Source of the DNA: Pareuzebyella sediminis
GTDB lineage: Bacteria > Bacteroidota > Bacteroidia > Flavobacteriales > Flavobacteriaceae
Assembly: GCF_008367235.1 (NCBI RefSeq)
Contig: NZ_VTZS01000001.1
Location: forward strand, 248,001 to 312,000
DNA: 64,000 nucleotides
Direction of reading: 5' to 3'
Shown: piece by piece, positions 57,148 to 64,000 of the stretch
Layout of the letters: each line of letters opens with the position of its first letter
Numbering within the stretch: the stretch's first letter is position 1
Notes under the pieces: generated by a model
Told to the model about the DNA's origin: nothing
The model's database searches: none
The model's input: only the letters and a program-made list of their open reading frames with translations
Made by a program: the position numbers and the translations under genes

Positions 57148-57630
57148 ATGTTAGTAGACTTTGAAAGTTTACCGGAAACCTCAAGAGTCTGGATTTATCA
57201 GGCCAACAGGACCTTTACCGACGCCGAGTTAAACGAATTGCGTGGTGAGTTGGACGATTTTATTCGTGAATGGACGGCTCACGGTTTGGAATTGAAGGCG
57301 GGGTATGAAATTCGATATGGCAGGTTTATCATTCTAGCGTTGGATCAGCAAAAGAACGCTGCCTCAGGTTGTTCGATAGATGCTTCCGTACATTTCATTC
57401 AATATCTTGAAAAAAAATATGGGGTTATCTTGTTGGATAAAATGAATGTATCCTACAAACAAGGAGAATTTATAGCGTACAAACCCTTGGCCGATTTTAA
57501 GAAGATGGCCAAACAAAAAGCCGTGTCGAAGAATACGATCGTATTTAACAACCTTGTGATGAACAAACAAGAATATGCAGATCACTGGGAGGTTCCCGCA
57601 TCCGAAAGCTGGCATGCTAGATTCATGTAG
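57148..57630 (+). CDS. Conserved protein of unknown function
   Basis: The 160-residue product has no signal peptide or membrane segment. It begins MLVDFESLPETSRVWIYQAN and has a recognisable central part (RYGRFIILALDQQKNAASGCSIDASVHFI) and a tail rich in Lys and aromatic residues. I recall proteins of this type in many flavobacteria, sometimes labelled as an ABC transporter ATPase, but I see no Walker A or signature motif, so that label is not supported. It lies 40 bp after the CCG gene and is probably part of the same unit. The single Cys in the GCSIDAS motif may be functional. Confidence 0.8.
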   Translation: MLVDFESLPETSRVWIYQANRTFTDAELNELRGELDDFIREWTAHGLELKAGYEIRYGRFIILALDQQKNAASGCSIDASVHFIQYLEKKYGVILLDKMNVSYKQGEFIAYKPLADFKKMAKQKAVSKNTIVFNNLVMNKQEYADHWEVPASESWHARFM

Positions 57631-57667
57631 TTCACCTCTAGTTATAGCATGCCAAGCTCTTTATTTC
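57607..57667 (+). terminator. Long hairpin over the stop codon of the unknown gene, probable terminator
   Basis: GGCATGCTA (57611-57619) pairs perfectly with TAGCATGCC (57645-57653), extended by AGCT on both sides after a bulged A. The T tract after it is interrupted (CTTTATTT). The loop of 25 nt contains the stop codon. Confidence 0.5.
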
Positions 57668-57735
57668 AATACATACATCCGATGAAGTGCAATATTTATT
57701 TCCCTTTTTAGTTATTTCCATAGACTATCCCAACT

Positions 57736-60648
57736 ATGCCATTTCTTAAAGTGTTTTCAATCTTTCTTTTCACCATTTTTTGTGTACATGCACAAAAAAA
57801 TCCTTTGGTATCAATAGATAGTGCGGCCCAGCAAAATTGGGTTGACAAAACCTATGATAGCATGTCTTTGGAAGAGAAATTTGGACAGCTATTTATGGTG
57901 ATGGTGGCCTCCGACCAAAGCAAGGAAACCACCGACAATATCAAGACCCTTATCGAAAGGGAAAAAATCGGCGGGGTAATCTTTTCGACAGGGGGCCCCG
58001 TACGACAGGCCAAACTCACCAATGCATTTCAGAAGGCTTCTACATTGCCCTTATTGATCGGTATGGATGCCGAATGGGGTTTGGCAATGCGACTTGACTC
58101 CACCTACGCTTTTCCTTGGAATATGACCTTAGGAGCAATTACCGACAGTTCAATTATTGAAAAAGTGGGTCGGCGAATAGGGGAGCATGCCAAACGCTTG
58201 GGAGTGCATATCAATTTTGCCCCTGACCTTGACATTAACATCAATCCTCAAAATCCCATCATTGGAAACCGTTCTTTCGGGGAAGTACGGGAAAATGTGG
58301 TTGAGAAAGGCATCGCCTTTATGAGGGGAATGGAAAGTGCCGGGGTATTATCGAGTGGCAAACATTTTCCGGGACACGGTGATACGGCTACCGATTCGCA
58401 CCACGCGCTTCCTATGATCAACTTCACTAGGGCTCGTTTGGATAGTGTTGAACTATATCCGTTCAGAAAATTGATCAATGCCGGTATAAGTAGTATAATG
58501 GTCGCCCATTTAGAAGTGCCCGCACTGGAAATAAAGGAAGGGCTGCCCTCCTCATTATCGGAACAAATAATATCCGGTATTCTTAAGGAGGAAATGGGGT
58601 TTAAAGGATTGGTGTTTACAGATGCCCTTAATATGAAGGGGGTAACCGACCATGGCAAGAACGGGGATGCCGAAGTGGCGGCATTTATGGCAGGAAATGA
58701 TATTCTTTTGATGCCTACTGAAGTGGCCAAGGCCAAAGAAAAATTGACCAAGGCATTTGAAAAAGGAAAAATTTCTGAAGAACGATTGGCCACATCGGTC
58801 AAAAAGATTTTAATGGCCAAGTATAAGGTAGGCCTTTACGATTATAAACCTGTCGTCTTAGAAAATCTTTACGAAGATTTGAATTCGAGAAAAGACGACT
58901 TGGTGTATGAGGAGGCTATTGAAAATGCCATTACCGTGGTCAAGAACGATTTTTATCTCATGGGCATCAAGAAATTGGAGAACAAGAAAATAGCCTATGT
59001 GAAGTTCGGTGATGCCGATAGCGATCCCTTTGTCGAAGAGTTAAATAAATATGCTCGTGTTACGCAAGTCAATGGGAAAGATATTGGCACTTTGAAAACG
59101 AAGCTCAAAGAATTCAATTTAGTGATTATCGGGCATCATAAGAGTAATGATAGCCCTTGGAAGCCCTATAAATTCTCGCAAAAGGAATTGAAGTGGTTGG
59201 CCGAAATTGCCGCAGAGCGAAGTTCAAATCTCATCCTTGCACTTTTTGCCAAGCCCTATGCCCTTTTAGACGTTCAAAGTTTCAACAGTATAGATGGTGT
59301 TGTGGTCGCTTATCAAAATAGTGCCATGGCCCAGCGCAAGGCTGCCCAGCTTATTTTCGGGGCCATACCCGCGAAGGGAAAACTACCCGTCACGGCACAT
59401 CCCAGTTTTCCGGTTGATACCCAAATACTTCTAAAATCGCTTTTACGCTTGGGATACAGTTATCCAGAGCGGGTAGGTTTGGATGCCGCAAAGCTGGCGC
59501 AGGTCGATAGTTTGGTACACGACGGTCTCGATTCGTTGATGTTTCCGGGAGCCCAGGTCTTGATTGCGCGAAAAGGCAAAGTGGTTTACGATAAAGGATT
59601 CGGTAAACCGACCTATGAGTCAAAAGATAGTATTACCACGGACTATATTTATGATCTTGCCTCCCTTACCAAAATATTGGCAACACTTCCGATAATTATG
59701 AAAATGGAGGAAGATGGCGAGATTGCCTTGAACAATACCTTTCAGGATTTAATTCCGGAGTATGCCGAATCCCAACTTAAAAATGTAACGGTTTTAAAGG
59801 CCTTGTCGCATTATGGAAGGCTTCCCGCATGGATTGCATTCTATATCGATACGTTGGATAAGAATCGCAAACCTTCTAAAGAGTTCTATCGCACCGAGCC
59901 CATGGATGGCTTCACAACAAAGGTCACCGACCACTTGTACTTGACTGATGCTTATAAAGATTCTATCTACGACCGTATAGGCAGACAAGATCTGAAGTCG
60001 AATAGGTATCGCTATAGCGATGTGGCGTATTATGTGATGAAAAAATATATCGAGGACGTTTACAAAAAGCCGCTTGATCAGCTTGCCCAAGATTTTTTAT
60101 ATGCACCGATTGGTGCGTTTAATACGAGTTTCAATCCGTTGGAGAAATTTCCGAAGAATAGAATTGTGCCTTCTGAAATCGACAAGTACTATCGCTACGA
60201 AACTATCCAAGGCTTTGTTCATGATATGGGAGCCGCTATGCAGGGTGGCGTAGGCGGGCATGCCGGACTTTTTAGTAATGCCGAAGATGTTGCCAAAATC
60301 ATGCAGATGTATTTACAGGAAGGGTTCTATGGAGGAACCAGGTTCTTGGAATCCCGTACCATTCAAAAGTTTAATAATTGCTATTTCTGTGATAAACACG
60401 TGAGACGGGGCGTTGGCTTTGATAAACCACAATTGGAAGATCGTGGGCCTACCTGTGGATGTGTCTCACGAAAAAGTTTTGGGCATAGTGGGTTTACAGG
60501 AACGTATACATGGGCAGATCCTGAAGAGGAGATCGTATATGTTTTTCTTTCCAATAGAACCTACCCATCGGCTTCCAATACGCTTTTGATAAAATCAGGA
60601 TTACGCACGCGAATACAAAGGGCGATTTACGATGCCATCGTCAATTAA
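57736..60648 (+). CDS. NagZ-type GH3 fused to a beta-lactamase-family (AmiE-like) domain, exported
   Basis: The 970-residue product has a Sec signal (MPFLKVFSIFLFTIFCVHAQ). Residues 35-370 are GH3 of NagZ type (LLIGMDAEWGLAMR, KHFPGHGDTATDSH with the catalytic His, FTDALNMKGV with the nucleophilic Asp). Residues 390-560 are a GH3 C-terminal domain. Residues 575-970 are a serine beta-lactamase/CubicO domain with SLTK as the SxxK nucleophile motif, YSD as the YxN-like motif and GHSGFTGT as the third motif. Bacillus AmiE (YbbE) belongs to this last family and works next to NagZ as a MurNAc-L-Ala amidase. A two-step muropeptide-dismantling enzyme is inferred. Confidence 0.9.
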   Translation: MPFLKVFSIFLFTIFCVHAQKNPLVSIDSAAQQNWVDKTYDSMSLEEKFGQLFMVMVASDQSKETTDNIKTLIEREKIGGVIFSTGGPVRQAKLTNAFQKASTLPLLIGMDAEWGLAMRLDSTYAFPWNMTLGAITDSSIIEKVGRRIGEHAKRLGVHINFAPDLDININPQNPIIGNRSFGEVRENVVEKGIAFMRGMESAGVLSSGKHFPGHGDTATDSHHALPMINFTRARLDSVELYPFRKLINAGISSIMVAHLEVPALEIKEGLPSSLSEQIISGILKEEMGFKGLVFTDALNMKGVTDHGKNGDAEVAAFMAGNDILLMPTEVAKAKEKLTKAFEKGKISEERLATSVKKILMAKYKVGLYDYKPVVLENLYEDLNSRKDDLVYEEAIENAITVVKNDFYLMGIKKLENKKIAYVKFGDADSDPFVEELNKYARVTQVNGKDIGTLKTKLKEFNLVIIGHHKSNDSPWKPYKFSQKELKWLAEIAAERSSNLILALFAKPYALLDVQSFNSIDGVVVAYQNSAMAQRKAAQLIFGAIPAKGKLPVTAHPSFPVDTQILLKSLLRLGYSYPERVGLDAAKLAQVDSLVHDGLDSLMFPGAQVLIARKGKVVYDKGFGKPTYESKDSITTDYIYDLASLTKILATLPIIMKMEEDGEIALNNTFQDLIPEYAESQLKNVTVLKALSHYGRLPAWIAFYIDTLDKNRKPSKEFYRTEPMDGFTTKVTDHLYLTDAYKDSIYDRIGRQDLKSNRYRYSDVAYYVMKKYIEDVYKKPLDQLAQDFLYAPIGAFNTSFNPLEKFPKNRIVPSEIDKYYRYETIQGFVHDMGAAMQGGVGGHAGLFSNAEDVAKIMQMYLQEGFYGGTRFLESRTIQKFNNCYFCDKHVRRGVGFDKPQLEDRGPTCGCVSRKSFGHSGFTGTYTWADPEEEIVYVFLSNRTYPSASNTLLIKSGLRTRIQRAIYDAIVN

Positions 60649-60751
60649 ATCTGTTTTTTTTATCATACATTAACGAAACCTTAACTACCAAGGTTTGAAA
60701 TTAAAGCAGGGCCCCGACGACTTAATCTACAGTTTTGGTTAACTTTGATCG

Positions 60752-61894
60752 ATGAAAATAGCTATCGTTTGTTACCCTACTTTTGGGGGTAGTGGTGTTG
60801 TAGCCACTGAATTGGGAATCGCCCTTGCGAACAGGGGACATGAAGTACACTTTGTAACCTATCGACAACCTGTACGCCTAGGTCTACTCAATAACAATAT
60901 ATATTTCCACGAGGTACACGTACCGGAATATCCCTTATTTCATTACCAACCCTACGAACTGGCACTTTCCAGTAAGCTTGTCGATACTATTAAGCTTTAT
61001 GGTATTGATCTTTTGCACGTACATTATGCCATACCTCATGCGTATGCAGGGTATATGGCGAAAAAAATGTTGGAAGAAGAAGAAATCTATGTACCCATGA
61101 TTACGACCTTGCACGGTACCGATATAACCTTGGTGGGTAAACACCCGTTTTATAAGCCCGCCGTTACCTTCAGTATCAACCAATCTGATGTGGTGACTTC
61201 CGTTTCTGAAAACCTAAAGCAACGTACCTTGGAGTCTTTCGACATAAGAAAAGAAATAGAGGTTGTACCGAACTTCATCGATAAAAGAAAATATGAAACG
61301 GCCTATACCGATTGCCAGCGTTCTTTGATGGCAGAAGACAACGAAAAAATAGTGACCCACATCAGTAATTTTCGAAAAGTGAAACGAATACCTGATGTAA
61401 TCAAGGTTTTTTATAAAATACAAAAAAAGATACCCGCCAAACTTATCATGGTAGGGGAGGGGCCCGAGAAGGAGAGGGCCGAAATGCTTTGCGATTCTTT
61501 AGGGATTTCCAATAAGGTTATATTTTTGGGCAACAGTAATGAAATCGATAGAATTCTTTGTTTTTCGGATTTATTTTTACTGCCCTCCGAATCGGAGAGT
61601 TTTGGTTTGGCCGCACTCGAGGCAATGATGAATAAAGTGCCTGTAATTTCTAGTAATACTGGAGGAATTCCAGAGGTAAATCTTGATGGAATAACAGGAT
61701 ATCTCAGTGATGTGGGTGATGTAGAGGAGATGGCTGAAAACGCGATTGCGATTCTTGGTGATGAGAAAACCTTGGAGCAATTCAAACAAAATGCCGTAGA
61801 TTCTGCCTTAAGATTTGACATTCAGAAAGTTTTGCCTTTATATGAAAAACTTTACGAATCTGCCTTTAAGGGCAGGTTTGATAAAACGATATGA
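60752..61894 (+). CDS. bshA: N-acetyl-alpha-D-glucosaminyl L-malate synthase (bacillithiol pathway)
   Basis: The 380-residue GT4 glycosyltransferase starts MKIAIVCYPTFGGSGVVATELG, the BshA signature, and has LLHVHYAIPHAYAGYMA, TLHGTDITLVG, ISNFRKVKRI and the E-x7-E block in PSESESFGLAALEAM. It joins GlcNAc from UDP-GlcNAc to L-malate, the first step of bacillithiol synthesis. BshB and BshC are not in the window. It overlaps the next gene by 4 bp. Confidence 0.93.
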   Translation: MKIAIVCYPTFGGSGVVATELGIALANRGHEVHFVTYRQPVRLGLLNNNIYFHEVHVPEYPLFHYQPYELALSSKLVDTIKLYGIDLLHVHYAIPHAYAGYMAKKMLEEEEIYVPMITTLHGTDITLVGKHPFYKPAVTFSINQSDVVTSVSENLKQRTLESFDIRKEIEVVPNFIDKRKYETAYTDCQRSLMAEDNEKIVTHISNFRKVKRIPDVIKVFYKIQKKIPAKLIMVGEGPEKERAEMLCDSLGISNKVIFLGNSNEIDRILCFSDLFLLPSESESFGLAALEAMMNKVPVISSNTGGIPEVNLDGITGYLSDVGDVEEMAENAIAILGDEKTLEQFKQNAVDSALRFDIQKVLPLYEKLYESAFKGRFDKTI

Positions 61895-62349
61895 TGATTG
61901 TTAGAATGGTCTTTACGTGTATCGTTTTACTTGTGCTATCGTGCAACGGACAGAAGAAAACTACGATGAACCATAACACAAAGCTTGGTGAAAACCATTT
62001 AAGTTTAATTGTAAGTGATTATTATGCCCCGGCCGATAGTGCAGCCATATTGGTGATTAGGGATGAGAAAAGCCTTCTAAAATTCTATGCTCAAATAAAC
62101 AAGACCCGTAAACCTGGGCTACCTGTTCCAAAAATTGATTTTTCAGATGAAATGATTGTGGTTCGATGCATAGGAGAACAAAAGAATGGTGGGATGCCAG
62201 AGCTCTTTTTCATGGAAGAGACCCCTCGGGCTATCGTGATAGGGGTAAAAGAAAAGCAACCAATAAATTTAGGAACTGCGATAACCGGTGCTTTCTCTGT
62301 TTATAAAATGCCGTTTTCCAAAAAGGAAATAATTGTACGGAGCAAATGA
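61891..62349 (+). CDS. Small lipoprotein, possibly PrcB-like
   Basis: The 152-residue product starts in the ATGA overlap with bshA. It has a lipoprotein signal (MVFTCIVLLVLSC). The rest is one small alpha/beta domain (ILVIRDEKSLLKFYAQINKT, MIVVRCIGEQKNGGMPELFF, AIVIGVKEK, AFSVYKMPFSK), which resembles the C-terminal domain of PrcB proteins, but I am not certain. The overlap suggests translational coupling to bshA, though no link to thiol chemistry is visible. A terminator follows. Confidence 0.75.
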   Translation: MMIVRMVFTCIVLLVLSCNGQKKTTMNHNTKLGENHLSLIVSDYYAPADSAAILVIRDEKSLLKFYAQINKTRKPGLPVPKIDFSDEMIVVRCIGEQKNGGMPELFFMEETPRAIVIGVKEKQPINLGTAITGAFSVYKMPFSKKEIIVRSK

Positions 62350-62351
62350 TA

Positions 62352-62375
62352 AAAAAGGTCAATTGTAACCTTTTT
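62352..62375 (+). terminator. Intrinsic terminator after the bshA unit
   Basis: AAAAAGGT (62352-62359) pairs with ACCTTTTT (62368-62375) around an 8-nt loop, directly after the stop codon. The stem is A/T-rich, so it may be weak. Confidence 0.6.
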
Positions 62376-62418
62376 CCGTAGTCTACCGAAAATACTTACA
62401 CTTTATAGTTTAATTTTT

Positions 62419-62467
62419 GATTTGGGTTTGGTCGTCAGTAACTTTACACCATTGTAAGACCCAAATC
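62419..62467 (+). other. Inverted repeat in the ompA-like leader
   Basis: GATTTGGGT (62419-62427) and ACCCAAATC (62459-62467) are perfect complements enclosing 31 nt, in which TTACA and TGTAA form a smaller inner stem. The outer arm ends 9 nt before the ATG at 62477. It may shape mRNA stability or access to the start. Confidence 0.45.
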
Positions 62468-62476
62468 TTATGACCT

Positions 62477-63658
62477 ATGAAAAACAGTTCGCTTTCAGCG
62501 ATAATATTTCTGCTGTGTCTTTCTATTCTTCCCGTTGCTGCCCAGGATGGAGAAATACAACTTACCACAAGTGATAGTGTAATTACCCGCTCATGGATGG
62601 TCGGTCTAGGATATAACTTTATCGATGATTCAGGTGACATGCTAGACGAGTTATTCTCATTTCATACCCAATGGAATATGCTTCCTTACCCTTCCCGTAT
62701 AAGTTTCGGTAGATATTTCAAAAGTGGTATCGGGGTGGAAGCCATAGGTACCTATAATCAATATAAGGTAGGTAAAATTATCGAAGGGGAAGTAAATACT
62801 ACTAAAACCGACTATTTTGGTATGGACGCTCGGTTGACTTATGATCTGAACAAAGTTATCGGGCATACGGCTTGGTTTGATCCGTATATAGGAGTGGGTG
62901 CAGGTTATACCCATGCAGCGAACCAATCAAGAGGTACGTATAACGGCATTGTGGGGTTTAGAACTTGGTTCTCCGACCGGTTTGGTCTTGATTTCAATTC
63001 TTCGGGAAAATGGTCTATGGATATTTCAAAGGCAACCAATCATCTTCAGCATGCGATTAGCCTGATTTATCAATTTGATACGGAGAAAGAATTGACTAGG
63101 CAAGGTGAGAAAAAATTGGCCCTCATAGAAGCTATTCAGAAAGAACGTCAGAGGGTACAAGATTCCATTGATACCGAAAATAGAATTAGGGAGGAAGCCG
63201 CCTTGGCCGAGCAACTGGCTCGCCAACGTGAACAAGATTTGTTGGCACAGGAAAAGGCAAAGGAAAATCTTGAAAAACAACGTGCGCAACAAATAGAGCA
63301 ACAAATCGATAATTTAGGAATAGTCTATTTTGATTTGAACTCCTCCTATCTTAACAAAACATCGAAGACGGTTTTGGAAAGGCTAGCTAAGTTCATGCAT
63401 GAAAATCCGACGATCAAACTTATGGTTTCAGCCCATACCGATTCGAGAGGAACATCGAAATATAATGACTGGCTGGCGGAGAGAAGGGTCAATCGTACCG
63501 TAGAGTACCTAATCAAACATGGGGTTCCCTTGGATCGATTAGAGGCCGAATCATATGGAGAGGATCGACTGTTGAACGAATGTGATGATGATACCTATTG
63601 TGATGAAGAAAAACATCGGATAAATAGAAGGGCAGAATTTAGTATCCTTAATTATTAG
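62477..63658 (+). CDS. OmpA-family outer-membrane protein with coiled-coil linker
   Basis: The 393-residue product has a Sec signal (LSAIIFLLCLSILPVAAQ). Residues 25-200 form a small outer-membrane barrel (SWMVGLGYNFIDDSGD, GMDARLTYDLNK, YIGVGAGYTHAAN). Residues 205-275 are a long charged Glu/Gln/Arg/Lys coiled coil. Residues 275-393 are the OmpA peptidoglycan-binding domain (LGIVYFDLNSSYLNKTS, VSAHTDSRGTSKYNDWLAERR, RINRRAEFSILNY). Cys residues in NECDDDTYCDEE are typical of the Bacteroidota version. It ties the outer membrane to the cell wall. Confidence 0.92.
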   Translation: MKNSSLSAIIFLLCLSILPVAAQDGEIQLTTSDSVITRSWMVGLGYNFIDDSGDMLDELFSFHTQWNMLPYPSRISFGRYFKSGIGVEAIGTYNQYKVGKIIEGEVNTTKTDYFGMDARLTYDLNKVIGHTAWFDPYIGVGAGYTHAANQSRGTYNGIVGFRTWFSDRFGLDFNSSGKWSMDISKATNHLQHAISLIYQFDTEKELTRQGEKKLALIEAIQKERQRVQDSIDTENRIREEAALAEQLARQREQDLLAQEKAKENLEKQRAQQIEQQIDNLGIVYFDLNSSYLNKTSKTVLERLAKFMHENPTIKLMVSAHTDSRGTSKYNDWLAERRVNRTVEYLIKHGVPLDRLEAESYGEDRLLNECDDDTYCDEEKHRINRRAEFSILNY

Positions 63659-63922
63659 ACCCACCGATTTTTTGGTTTTCTACCTAATAAATATGGTAAA
63701 TAGTAAGGGTGATCGATCATATATCCAAAGAATCACATACTCCTTTATATCGTCGACCCAAAGAATTTGGTTAGATTTCCGCGGCCTGCCGGGTTCATTT
63801 ATTTCGGACATTTTTTAGGCTTTACACTATAGTAACCATAGTATATACGGTTTAATACGTCATTCGGACGCTCAATATATACATATATATATAGGATTTG
63901 CTAATATGGGGCTTTAAGCACT
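63659..63922. other. Intergenic stretch between convergent genes
   Basis: This 264-bp stretch holds no open frame of note. It contains an alternating AT run (63875-63893) and a small ACTAT/ATAGT hairpin near 63827-63843. I see no clear terminator for either flanking gene. Confidence 0.4.
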
Positions 63923-64000
63923 TTATTTACCTTTAATGCTATTGATGTAGGTGCCGATTTCATCGGCAATCAATGCTCTGCCGTGAGCATTCCAATGATG
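63923..64000 (-). CDS. C-terminal fragment of an SGNH/GDSL-like hydrolase (5' end outside window)
   Basis: Reading the minus strand from the right edge gives 25 in-frame residues, HHWNAHGRALIADEIGTYI and then NSIKGK, followed by TAA at 63923-63925. The HWNAHG pattern with a following acidic helix matches the final catalytic His block of SGNH hydrolases and related O-acetyltransferases (usual form DxHWNxxGH). Too little is present to name a substrate. Confidence 0.55.
   Translation of the reverse strand, partial: HHWNAHGRALIADEIGTYINSIKGK

Noticed and set aside
60740-60747. TAACTTTG, an exact -7 match, just before bshA
   Set aside because: It ends 4 bp before the ATG, so transcription would begin at or inside the start codon. 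Leaderless expression is possible but a chance match is more likely.
63875-63893. Alternating AT run near the right edge as a possible origin or attachment site
   Set aside because: No DnaA boxes, iterons, tRNA gene or integrase nearby; simple AT-rich intergenic sequence.

Overview
The window looks like chromosome of a marine flavobacterium (Bacteroidota, Flavobacteriaceae). Three observations support this. Secreted proteins end in type IX secretion (T9SS) sorting domains, both type A and the gliding-associated type B. Promoter -7 boxes match the Bacteroidota consensus TAnnTTTG rather than sigma70. Core genes are of flavobacterial type (LptD-like, TamB-like, BshA, long NagB fused to a PIG-L domain), and two S1 sulfatases are present. 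I saw no rRNA, tRNA, CRISPR array, insertion sequence or phage gene. Coding density is high and no gene-free stretch exceeds 300 bp.

Layout. 1-16.5 kb is accessory carbohydrate and secretion territory: two tandem ~1256-residue T9SS substrates with related C-termini, a sialate O-acetylesterase-like SGNH enzyme, a thioredoxin-fold DUF255 lipoprotein, a GMC oxidoreductase with a Tat-signal partner subunit and an exported TIM-barrel protein (a likely 3-keto-sugar module), and a sulfatase. 16.5-23.2 kb is an amino-sugar and peptidoglycan-recycling locus: a NagZ-type GH3 and an AmpG-like transporter, a NagB/PIG-L fusion, and divergently a DeoR regulator with MurQ. 23.2-24.8 kb holds a sugar-dehydrogenase lipoprotein with a cytochrome c. 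24.9-33.7 kb is one 2919-residue SprB-like adhesin. 33.8-36.2 kb holds an esterase and a second sulfatase. 36.3-41.4 kb is a run of minus-strand housekeeping genes (SAM methyltransferase, AI-2E/PerM-type permease, DUF4159, RsmE, TsaD), divergent from a TamB-like gene. 46-49 kb holds pfkA, gapA and a BadF/BcrA-type sugar kinase. 49-57.6 kb holds RidA, LptD, a peptidoglycan amidase, an MCE/MlaD protein, two Fe-S proteins and a conserved unknown. 57.7-63.7 kb holds a NagZ-beta-lactamase fusion, BshA, a small lipoprotein and an OmpA-family protein. The window ends inside a minus-strand SGNH-like gene.

How the genes fit together. The strongest theme is recovery of cell-wall amino sugars. AmidaseC (Amidase_3), the NagZ-AmiE-like fusion and the stand-alone NagZ would release GlcNAc and MurNAc; an AmpG-like carrier would import anhydro-muropeptides; the BadF-type kinase would phosphorylate the sugars; MurQ would remove lactate; and NagB with its fused deacetylase-like domain would deliver fructose-6-phosphate to PfkA and GapA, which are also here. 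No nagA is seen, so the PIG-L domain is a candidate replacement. The sharpest oddities are a CBM-like domain nested inside an Ig-like domain, a tamB-like gene without an ordinary start codon, a terminator-like hairpin just upstream of the kinase, and a pair of 22-bp-phased repeats between nagB and its neighbouring regulator.
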